Of a stretch of DNA of 64,000 nucleotides, positions 47,465-56,848 are shown piece after piece. The DNA lies in the NCBI GenBank assembly GCA_027625915.1, contig JANTQA010000033.1:3410001-3474000 (forward strand), written 5' to 3'. The notes below the pieces were generated by a model. That model saw only the letters and a program-made list of their open reading frames with translations. It was not told where the DNA came from and did not search any database. A program made the translations under genes and the position numbers. The DNA is from Anaeramoeba flamelloides (taxonomy: Eukaryota; Metamonada; Anaeramoebidae). Within the stretch, counting starts at the first letter, position 1. Every line of letters starts with the position of its first letter.

Positions 47465-47958
47465 GGATTATTCAAATTTTATTACCAGTGGCTATTGCTT
47501 TTATACACACAACACGAATTATGAACTCAAAAGAATATTGAGTTAATTGATCTTGTTAAAATTTAAAATTTAGTTTTTTTTGAGGAAGGCAAAAAAAATT
47601 TTCTTTCCAAATCCAAAATTTTTCACTCAAAAATTTAGACTTCCAAAATGATATTGGGAAAATATCACTCCACTTTATATCAAAGTATGTTAGAGTTGGT
47701 GGTGAGTGTAGCCACCCATTTTAAAAGAAAGTGGAGTGACATTTTCCCAATATCAAAAAAAATAGCTTTTTATTTTTGTCTTACTTTGTTGGGATTTTTC
47801 GAAAAGTTTTTGGATCAATAAATGATTTTAATGAAAATCTTAAATTACTAAAAATTGGCAATATTTTGACTTTCCCTCAGTTTGTTATATTTTAAAGGTC
47901 TTAATCTATTTACTGCTTTGTATTACAATACTCACAGAGTATAAAATTCAGATAGTCC
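47465..47958 (+). mobile_element. 494-bp TTAA element nested in the previous one
   Basis: Flanked by TTAA (47461-47464 and 47959-47962) with short TIRs (GGATTATTCAAATTTTAT and the mirror of GGACTATCTGAATTTTAT). Inside lies a foldback at 47648-47756. Confidence 0.75.
47648..47756. mobile_element. 109-bp foldback with near-perfect 27-bp TIRs
   Basis: GATATTGGGAAAATATCACT (continuing CCACTTT) at the left and its mirror at the right, differing at one position. The centre reads GTTGGTGGTGAGTGTAGCC. It may be a fourth level of nesting or the core of the 494-bp element. Confidence 0.6.
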
Positions 47959-48537
47959 TTAAATTTAGGTAAAAACATTTAATAGAGATTAGTCCCTTAA
48001 AATAAAGGAAAATAATTTAGTGTTTTTACTTCAAAACTGGTTTGACTTTAGGTATACCAATAGGGTAGTGAATTATATGTTACATTGTAACAAGAAGAAA
48101 AAAAAAACAGGGATTATATTTTGAAATACAGATTTGAGTCTTTTTGTTGCACGCATAATTTTGATCAGAATTGAATATTTTTTGAGTTTACTATTCCATT
48201 AATACATTCAAAATTTCAAAAGTTGATTTGAACTTCAAGGGTAGTATAACTATACACAATAATTGTCTTTTATTTTTAATCATATTTATTAGTTTTATGA
48301 GGATTTTTTAGGAATAATAAAATAACAAAAGTCACTTTTTCAAAGCTGTAATACTTTTCTTGACTGATCCAAAACACCAAAAAAGATATTACACATGAGC
48401 TATTCAAAGAAAGTGAACCTTATTCAATAAAATGATAGTTAAACATTTTCACTCTTTGCTCATTAGAAGTCAAAAAAGATCATTCTGAAATTTCATTTTT
48501 TTTTTATTATTTATTTTTTGGTACATTTCATTTTAAA

Positions 48538-49056
48538 ATGACAAAAGGTACACAAGCACAAGGAAAAAGAGGTAACAAATCTCACATGCTTTGCAGAAGA
48601 TGTGGAAAGAGATCATATCATATTCAAAAACACAAATGTTCAAGCTGTGGTTACCCAAGCTCCAAAATGAGAAAATGTAAGTGAAAACAAGAACCATTTC
48701 CTTCCTTTTCTTTTTCCTTTTAATCTTTTTTCAAAAAGAAAAAATGATAGCAAAACAACAAAAAAAAAAAAAGAAAAAAACAAAACAGTTTTGATTGCTA
48801 ATTAAAAAAAAATCTTTTTTTTTTTGTTTGAATTTTTTTTTTTATTCTTTATTATTATTTTTTCTTTTCTTTGGTTGGGTTGGTTGACTTTAAATTTAAA
48901 GACAATTGGGCTGCTAAAGCAAAAAGAAGAAGAACTCTTGGAACAGGAAGAATGAGATACATGAAAAACCTCCCAAGAAGATTCAAACACAATTTCAGAG
49001 AAGGTGGTATTCCAATGAAACACAAAAAAGCAATCCAAAACAAAAAACAAGACTAA
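48538..49056 (+). CDS. RPL37: 60S ribosomal protein L37 (eL37)
   Basis: Two exons, 48538-48676 and 48902-49056, join in phase 1 (GTAAGT donor, AAAG acceptor) into a 97-residue protein beginning [20 protein letters not shown]. The zinc ribbon is C19, C22, C34 and C37 (CRRC...CSSC). The junction restores [20 protein letters not shown], the highly conserved eL37 core, followed by [20 protein letters not shown]. It is a structural protein of the large ribosomal subunit that sits near 5.8S and 25S rRNA (family knowledge). The 225-nt intron is pyrimidine-rich before the acceptor. The gene is flanked by an inverted pair of related transposons. Downstream lie AATAAA (49204-49209) and a hairpin. Confidence 0.96.
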
Positions 49057-49230
49057 ATTGTTAAAAATTTACATACACATTAAACAAAACACCCTAAGAT
49101 TTTTTTTTGTTTTCTTTTTTTTTTTTTTTGAAAAATACAAAAAGCAAAACAAAAAAAATCAAAAAGCAAAAATTTAAAATATTTATACAACCTGTCCTTT
49201 CTCAATAAACAAATTGAAAGTTTAGAAATA

Positions 49231-49258
49231 AAAGGAAGTCGAGATCTCAACTTCCTTT
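49231..49258 (+). terminator. 3' hairpin of the L37 gene
   Basis: AAAGGAAGTCGAGATCTC with its mirror ACTTCCTTT forms a 28-nt palindrome with one C-A mismatch, followed by T-rich DNA and 22 bases after an AATAAA. Its position suggests 3'-end formation or transcript stability, but this is inference. Confidence 0.35.
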
Positions 49259-49881
49259 TATTTTTTTAATCTTTTCTTTTTTTTTTTTTTTTGTTTTTAT
49301 TTTCTTTTACTTTTATTTGATTTCGTGACTACTTTTTTGATAGATACAAGATTTTTTTTTTTCTTTTCCTTTCAGTTTATTTCGTTAACTTGAGAAATAA
49401 CAATGTTGCTATTTTAAAAGTTAAAAATTAATAATAAAGCTGTTTGAAAAACGTGAGCAATCTTTTTACAATTCAAAAGTTTTCGAATGTTATAACCAGC
49501 AACTTTAAGGAAATTCATATTTTATGATCCGATGGGATTGAAATGCAATACCTTAACCTCTAAAAATGATTTAAAATCTTTGGAATTCAAGGAAAGCCAA
49601 AATATTCAAATTTTAGGATTTTTTGGGGATTTAAATAAAAAACATTGATTGATACAAACATTTACGAGAAATTTTCCAACAATACAAAACAATGCAAATT
49701 TAAAATCGATTTTTTTTTTTAGATAGCTGCAGGCTCTATCTAAATTATTTTCTTGTCTATTGGTAAACTTGAAGTAAACTATATGGTGATTGAAAAAAGT
49801 TTGGATAGTACCTGAAGTAGGTGAATTTTTAATTTTCGAACACATTTCAAGCTAAATATTTCAATTTGGTTAGATAAAATA

Positions 49882-50545
49882 CAGTGGTCAAAATAATACT
49901 CCTGTCCAAGCATAAAACCTATGGTTAAGAAATAAATACGTACTTTTTTCTTCTTTTTCCAATGCAACATCTAATTCACTACCCATTAGTATGCCTAAAG
50001 GCAAACCAATTTTGAAATAAAAATACTTGATTATTTTATTTAATTTTAAATTACTAATCTCTATTAAATGTTTTTTAACCTAAATTTAATAGAGATTGAG
50101 AAATTTTTTGTCAATTACTTAAATTTGAAAGCCCCTTTTTATTTTCAATATTAAATATATTTCTAAATAATTATTCCTGATTTAGAAATTAGTTTAAAAA
50201 AATAATAGAGACTAGTCCCTGAAATTAGGAATTGAATTTGTTGAAAATTTTGAAATTTGTTTTTTTGATTATTTTTCTCTTTTATGCTGATTTTTTACAA
50301 TTTTTCGAAAAATTTAGGTTTTTTTGTTTTTTATGATAAAAATTTTATCCAAAAATTGAACTTATTTTTTGAGTAAAATTTTCAAATTATGATCCTTCAT
50401 TTTTAGAATTACCATTTTAAATTACTGAAATTTAAGAAACCAACACCATACTTAATTAGGGTTTATTATTGATTTCATTTCTTTGATCTTTTAATGAATA
50501 AGACTCCCCTAGAAAAAAGAAACACTAATTTTAATTTTAATTATG
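49882..50545 (-). mobile_element. CAGTGATCAAAATAA-family MITE, inverted, with nested TTAA element
   Basis: Starts CAGTGGTCAAAATAATAC after TA (49880-49881); the far end is decayed. It aligns in reverse with 46992-48172 and carries a GGGACTAGTCTC-family element (50052-50219) at the same internal position (next to AATTCAATTCCT in both). Confidence 0.75.
50052..50219 (-). mobile_element. GGGACTAGTCTC-family MITE inside the previous element
   Basis: 168 bp, left ACTAATCTCTATTAAA, right AATAGAGACTAGTCCC. The flanking TTAA has drifted on both sides (AATT and TGAA), so this is an old insertion. Confidence 0.75.
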
Positions 50546-52305
50546 GGTTTAGTAAGTCTATAGGGGTTATTTTAACAATAGTAAACTAAATTTCATAATA
50601 AATGGCCCATCTTACATTTTATTTTTGAACTATATTTGTATCGTTTTGAAGTTTTTCCTCTCACAATGAAAAGTTTGCAAATAAATCATTTTTTCTCTTT
50701 TTTATTTTTTCGGGAGTGTTTTGTTAAAATGGGTAATGAAAATGAAAAATTGGAAAGAAGTAACAGATGAATTAATGTAAATTTTGGTTTCAAATCTGAA
50801 AAAGAGATTTGATTTAGTTATTCAAATGGAGGGAGAATCGATAAATGGGGTTTTAATAATTTTTTAAATTTTCTATTTTTTATGTAATGCTTCTTTCAAA
50901 ATAAATGGCCCAATTTTTTTTAATTGTTTTTTTTATTTTTTTTTCCTTTTTTTTTAGACAAAAAATAAATATCTCTTGAGTATAGTATTGACTATTAAAA
51001 TCGAAATTTTTATATTATAATAGATACCTTCAATTATTAAAAATATTTTTCTTTAAAATTTGATTTTTAATGGGACAATGATTTTGAAAGATAGTTGAGT
51101 TATATTCAAATTACAAATTATCGAAAAAAAAACCTAAATTGTAAATTTGAACAATAACTTTTTAATCAACATTCTTTTCAAAGTCAATAAATATGTGATT
51201 CATCATAAAAGTAATATTCAGAAGCAATAAAATATGAATTGTTCTCAAAATAAGTTGTTGTAGAAAGTTTAAAGTTCCACTTACTGACTTTTAGAATACA
51301 CTTTTTGTAAACAGTTTTATAATAAAAATCTTTTTTCGGTAATGAGACGAATATATTTTTCCATTTTTCGTTTTGGCATCTGTTTAGAACACTAGATTTT
51401 TCTAATTAAAGTCATTTTAAAAAATTTATAAAATAAAGATTTTAAAAATTCATTGTAATAAACATTTAAAATCTAATTTAAAAGATATAACACACAAACA
51501 TTCAATTTTTGAAAAAAAAAACTTATTCTATTAATTATCCAAGAAATACCAAATTCATTCACTAATTGAAAAGTTAATCATTATTTATAAATTACAATAC
51601 TCACAAAACAAAAAAAAATCATAATTATCAAGACTAATAAATTAAGAGTGTGCTTAAAATTTTAGAGAGATGGCATACTCAAAAATTTTCTTTGAAAATT
51701 TGTTTAAATTTTATTCACAATTATTGATCGAATAAAAGGTTAGATATTATCAACTAAATGTATTCGAGTTTTTCTATTTTGAATAATCCAACTTTAACCT
51801 AATATCAACCATTCCAAAAAAAATATTGATCGTGCGAAACAGGTCACGTAATTCAAAAAATTAAATCAAAATAAAAAAATTCAAGATGAAAAAATGTTTT
51901 TCATATTTTCAAAAAAATCAAAATTAATTCCAATTTGAATAAAATTTTATTATTGTGATTCATTCGAACTGTTTTAATTGTTTGGAAATTTTTGAATTTT
52001 AGTTTTGTTCACTTTCTTTAATCAGTTTGAGTAACTCCTTGAACAACGCGTTGACTCACTTTTTTAAAATGACTGTAATTTTTGAACCAAAATAAAATGT
52101 ATTTTTCAATGTATAACTGAGAGTAAATAATAACTCAATTTTTAATTTTTTTTTTTTTTTTTTGGAATTGGCTTTAAATTAAATTGCATCCATACGATGT
52201 AAAGAAAAATATTTTTTTGATTAAGAATATATTATAATTAAATTTTTTTCCCTTTTATTGTTTTGAAAGAAAAAATATTAAAAAAAAAAATAATTTTAAA
52301 CAATA
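50546..52305. other. Intergenic, no gene recognised
   Basis: Spacer with a repeated AATAAATGGCCCA motif (near 50600 and 50900). No gene was found. Confidence 0.45.
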
Positions 52306-52502
52306 CAGTCAGTTTCACTTTTAAGGCACAAACTTTCAACGAAATTTAAGGCACGATAAAAATCTCAATTTAAGGCACAAAATTCAAATTCTAGTAAAAA
52401 TAAATTGTAAAAAAAAAAATTCCAAATTTTGTGCATTAATTTGAGATTTTTTTGTTCCTTAAATTTCGTTGAAAGTTTGTGCCTTAAAAGTGAAACTGAC
52501 TG
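52306..52502. mobile_element. CAGTCAG-family foldback MITE, copy d
   Basis: A 197-bp foldback flanked by TA (52304-52305 and 52503-52504), ends CAGTCAGTTTCACTTTTAAG and mirror. It is very similar to copy a at 18695. Confidence 0.88.
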
Positions 52503-52839
52503 TAATAATCTAAATAGTAGTTTTATACTTTCTTTTAAAACCAAAATTTAGATTTAATTATTTTTTTTTTACTTTTCAGTGATCATACTTCAATTTCATC
52601 TTTTGTAAAGTATCTATTACTTAGAATTAATTTTGTATTATATTTGTAAGAGGATTAAGTTGTACTACCACTTATTAAATCCAAATTGTTGATTTCTAAT
52701 TGTATCCCAAGAGTACAAAAACTTGGAATAACCTAGAAAATAATCTAAAAAAATAATAATAAAGTAAAAATTTTTTTCTCGAAAAAATTACGAAAAATAA
52801 CTCCTCTAGAAATAAATACATGCAGTTATATTGATATTT

Positions 52840-52856
52840 CCCCCCCCCCCCCCCCC
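52840..52856. repeat. Run of 17 C
   Basis: An uninterrupted C17 tract followed by a T run, unique in this window and striking in such AT-rich DNA. Confidence 0.95.
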
Positions 52857-53298
52857 TTTTTTTTTATAATTAACACTGTATGAAAAATATCTTTTTATAT
52901 GATAAAAGTGATTTAATTTTTTTTCATCTTTTTTATAAGCTAAATTTCAAAAATAGGGTCATCATTAGTATTTTCTAAATTATTGGTATTTGTGTTGTGT
53001 TAACCAAATATTCGGAACCCAATATCTTTTAAAAGTTATTATTGAATATTTAATATCAAGAAACAATCTTCTTTTAATGAAAATTTCCCAGAGTTGAATT
53101 CATTTTTTTGCAATTTTTCTTTCAAAATGATTCCATATTTTTATTTTTATGTTGAATGAACAAGAACATTTTTGAAAACCCTTAATATTCATGAGATGAG
53201 ATTAATTAGCATTGGAGAAAGGGATTGTAAAATTCAAAGAAAGTAAAACACCCAAGAAGTGTTTGCTTTGAAAACAAGTATCAACCAAATTTGCTTTA

Positions 53299-53641
53299 AT
53301 GAGTTACAATGGTTCCTTGAAAAGTGAAGAAATAGCTAGATCAAATAAGATCTTCGTTTCTCTTTCATTTGGAGACAATGTGATGAATGTGATCGTATTC
53401 ATTTTATCTTTGAGTTCTTTGTTGTACATTCAAAAAATTGATTTTGTTTTCGTTTTCTTTTCTTTTTCTTTTTCTTTTTCTTTCTTTTGTTGAGATTCTT
53501 TTTATCTTGAAAAAGGTATCAAGGAAAGTTTGGGTTGATACCAAATGGGTAAATAGTAAAAATCTGATAACTCTGATGGAAAGTTGTTTCAAAAGGTTCT
53601 TGGAAGCAATGGTGAATCTTAAATGGATAATTTTAAGATGA
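53299..53641 (+). CDS. Candidate small gene with one intron, unknown product
   Basis: A frame from 53299 (MSYNGSLKSEEIARSNKIFV, then SLSFGDNVMNVI) and a frame ending at TGA 53639-53641 (VSRKVWVDTKWVNSKNL, then MESCFKRFLEAMVNLKWIILR) have a composition closer to real exons than to the spacer. A long pyrimidine tract ending TTGTTGAG (about 53455-53495) could be the acceptor of an intron between them. No family is recognised and the donor is uncertain. It may also be chance. Confidence 0.25.
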
Positions 53642-54158
53642 AAAATCATTTCAAAAATAGGGTCAGATTTATTTTTTTCTTTATGGGTTTCTTTTCTCTA
53701 TTCTTTTATTAGAAATAATAATTAAAACAGAAAAGGGTGTTTTAGACGGTTATTTTTTAGTTTTAAGTTCTGATTTTTCTGGGTTGAGTTTTGGTATTCA
53801 CTAAATGAGAAACTACAATTTTTTTTCAATCAAAAATTTGCCCCTATTTTTGAAATTAAGCTTATAAGTGATATCTTTTAAATTAAACAATCTCCTCAAA
53901 TATTAAAAATAATATTAGTAAAGTTGTTAACTTTTAGGTTTGTATTAAAAAAATAAAAATCCAATTCCACCATATTTATAGTAAAAGAACTCCATTTTTA
54001 AATAAAAATTTTCTGATCAATGTAAATGAAGGTAAGATAATTTATATTTTAAATAATTTGTTATTATACAATAATTATTTTAAAAATGAATTGAATTCTT
54101 TGTAATAATAATTTTGAGATGTCTTTTGATCAACTATCAAAAATTCAAATAATGTTAA
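53642..54158. other. Intergenic, no gene recognised
   Basis: AT-rich spacer with no recognised features. Confidence 0.45.
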
Positions 54159-54328
54159 GGGACTAGTCTCTATTATTTTTTTTGACCAATTTCTAAAAAC
54201 GGATTCCTTATCTAGAAATAAGTATAATATGAAAATAAACCGGGGTCTTTCAAATCTAAGTAATTGGCAAAAAATTTACTCAATCTCTATTAAATTTAGG
54301 TCAAAAACGTTTAATGGAGATTAATCCC
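54159..54328 (+). mobile_element. GGGACTAGTCTC-family TTAA MITE
   Basis: 170 bp, flanked by TTAA (54155-54158 and 54329-54332), ends GGGACTAGTCTCTATTA and GGAGATTAATCCC. It sits 160 bp beyond the 3' end of the receptor kinase gene. Confidence 0.88.
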
Positions 54329-54423
54329 TTAAAAATTACTTTCCCGGTTTAGGATAAAATAATTTTAAAAAAATTGCTCCTTTTATTTTTAAAAAATAAT
54401 TGCTAAATAAAACTACATAAAAA

Positions 54424-54470
54424 TAAAAAAAAAAATAAAAATAAAAAAAAAAATAAAAATAAAAAATTAT
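54424..54470. repeat. (AAAAAT)n-like low-complexity run
   Basis: A-rich tract of AAAAAT/AAAAATAAAAA units at the 3' flank of the receptor kinase gene. Confidence 0.85.
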
Positions 54471-54491
54471 TTTATTCAATTAAAAAAACAA

Positions 54492-56848
54492 TTATTTTTG
54501 ACCTAATACCAATCGAGCGATAAAGGGATTGATGAAATTAACCAGTTCTGGTGCTGTAATTCTTTGTACACTTTCTTTTGTGCACATTTGAATGATTTCT
54601 AAAACTGGCGTTTCTATTTCCTTTTCTAATAGATGGTCTTTTAATCCAGCATTTTCACGACTTTTCTTTTCAGATTTAAAATCTTTTGTTTCCCAAGTAA
54701 TTTTTTCTAAAGTTTTACCTAAGGCGTATATATCATGTCCTTTTGTATATTGATAAAGACCCAAATTATTTTGGGAATTAAAAAGAGGTTTCAGTTTAGG
54801 ATCAAAAAACTTTTGGGTACCAACAAATTGATCAGAGATACTATTTTGGTTATCATTTAATTGAACTGCTGAACTATAGTCTGAGATTCTCAGATAGCCA
54901 TCCATCCCAATCATAATATTTTGAAGTTTAATATCACGGTGAATAATATTGTTATTATGGAGAAAATTGATTGAGTGGATCAAATTAAAGGCTATCCATG
55001 ACTTTTCTTTTTCTGAGAAGGGTTTTGATTTTGATTTTCGATATAAATTATATTCAAATAATGAAATTGGTAGCCATTCTAATATTAACAATTTATTTTT
55101 TTGTTTCCTTATATTTTTTTGATCATCATTTTTTTTCATTTTCATCATATTGCTATTATCACTACCACTGCTAATGATACTGTCACTAGTATCACTAGTA
55201 CTGCTACTGCTGCCGATGTTGCTGCTGCTATTACTACCAATGCCGCTATTCTGATTATTATTATTCTGATTCTTCTTCTGATTATGATTATGATTATGAT
55301 TATGATTATGAGCGCTGTATGACTTTTTAAAATTTTTTTCTGATAAATTATCAAAATTTTGTGAATCAACAACACACGACGAAAAGAACTTTACAATAGG
55401 GACAGTTGAAGGATCCTTCTTGAAGATTTTCCAAATTTTTTCATGAATTCCAACTTCATTTGAATTTGATAATTTACAAAACAATAAACCAGATTGTGTG
55501 CTTTTCTCCCGAACGATCCAATTTCTATTAACACTTACACAGCAACCAACTTTGATAGCTTGTATGATATCATTTTGAAACGAGTCATTCATGACTTCTA
55601 AGCTATCGAATGAGACTGTCTTATCTGTACAATATATTAAATTTTTAAATTGCTTTCGAAAGTTTTTACTATTTTTTTGAATTAATGATTTAATTTTAAT
55701 TTTATTTTTCCTTCGAATGATTTTATTTCTAGTTACCCATAGAACACCACCCGACACAACGGCAAAGGCACCAAATGAACCCAATGCAATTGCCACCACA
55801 TTAATCGCCACTTCACTTGTTGAATAAATACTATAATTATCATCTGATCTTCCATTTGTGTTCACTGCATTTATCGAAATTGAATAGTTGCTCTCACTAT
55901 TTAAATTTTCGAAAGTATAGGTTTCAACTAATCCAATATCCACATAGTCATTATTTTTCTGTGCATTGACAACTTCCTCATCATCAGTTTTAATTCTATA
56001 TTGATAGCTTGTAATCGTTTCACCGCCGTTATATGGAACCTTCCAAGTTAATTTAATGCTATCAGTTGAAGAGCTATATTTGATTATTTGCACTTTGTTG
56101 GGTGATATTGAACAAGTGGAGAAGTTTTTTGGATACGACTCAAACCCTTCACCCGCGGCATTGAATGCAGAAATGATAATATCCAATGTTTCTACAAAAT
56201 CAAGTTCATCAATAAATGCTCTTGGTTCGTTGGCTATGATTTGTTGGTAGGGTAAATCAGATTGGGAGCTTTGTTTGTAATACACATAATATTTATTCTC
56301 CATATTCTGATAACTCGGTACAGCCGGCCATTCCAACTCTAAAGAATGCGGAGAACATGTGCATTGTATATTCTGGGAATGGACCCGATTTGGGATTCCA
56401 TACGTGGTCGCAATGATACCTTTGGACATACTACTAAATTCCTTCTCATTTTCATATTGTGATCTCATTCTAATGTAATACCTAAAAGAGGAGCTTAGCC
56501 CAGTAAAGTTATAAGAATTATATTTTTTATTGTCTATTTCAATTTTTATTGGATGTGAAATTAAATAAATCATCTCATATCCAATAGTGCCAACGAGGCT
56601 TACTTGATAATCATAATGTACACCATCGTCTCTCCAGATTACATAAATGGAATTATGTCTTATTTCCTCCAACGAAATATTCAATTGATTTGGGACTATT
56701 GCCGAAGGAGAAGTGCATTCTGTTTGGCCCTCATTAGAAACTTGATCATCTCTACAGTCAAAGCATTTTGTAGAGCCAATGTTACTTTGGTACTTGCCAG
56801 ATTCACATTGTAAGCATGAAGTTGAGTTTATTTTACTCGAATATGATC
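54492..56848 (-). CDS. Receptor kinase, last exon: Cys-rich end, FN3, TM, kinase
   Basis: This exon encodes 785 residues. Residues 1-48 complete the cysteine-rich motif (CLQCESGKY, CFDC, TEC). About 57-345 hold three FN3-like domains with a W in strand B and Y.....N..G patterns. A membrane helix (AINVVAIALGSFGAFAVVSG) lies at about 348-373, then a basic stop-transfer. The kinase domain runs from about 420 to 775. It has a possible VAIK-type lysine (LLFCKLS), HRDIKLQN in the catalytic loop, but SDYS where DFG is expected, and no glycine-rich loop that I can recognise. An insert of about 95 residues rich in HN, N and S sits between the lobes. HRD Asp and the DYS Asp remain, so it could be active but atypical, or a pseudokinase. 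Confidence 0.8.

Larger units (their letters stand above)
47328..47996 (+). mobile_element. GGGACTAGTCTC-family TTAA MITE, itself interrupted
   Basis: Flanked by TTAA (47324-47327 and 47997-48000). Removing the inner element 47465-47958 with one TTAA restores CTCTATTAAATTTAGG exactly as in the uninterrupted copy at 44124-44295. Confidence 0.8.
46992..48172 (+). mobile_element. CAGTGATCAAAATAA-family MITE interrupted by nested elements
   Basis: The outer parts (46992-47323 and 48001-48172) align with 39103-39576: GAAGACCTATACATTAAA, AAAATGAAGGATCA, GGTAGTGAATTATATGTTAC and CATAATTTTGATCAG. A TTAA element occupies 47328-47996. It lies just upstream of the L37 gene. Confidence 0.75.

Noticed and set aside
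48802-49050. Minus-strand Ser-rich frames opposite L37
   Set aside because: Antisense shadows of the conserved L37 second exon.
55101-55375. Ile/Thr/Ala-rich frames on both strands near the kinase
   Set aside because: Shadows of the HN/Asn/Ser-rich insert of the kinase coding strand.
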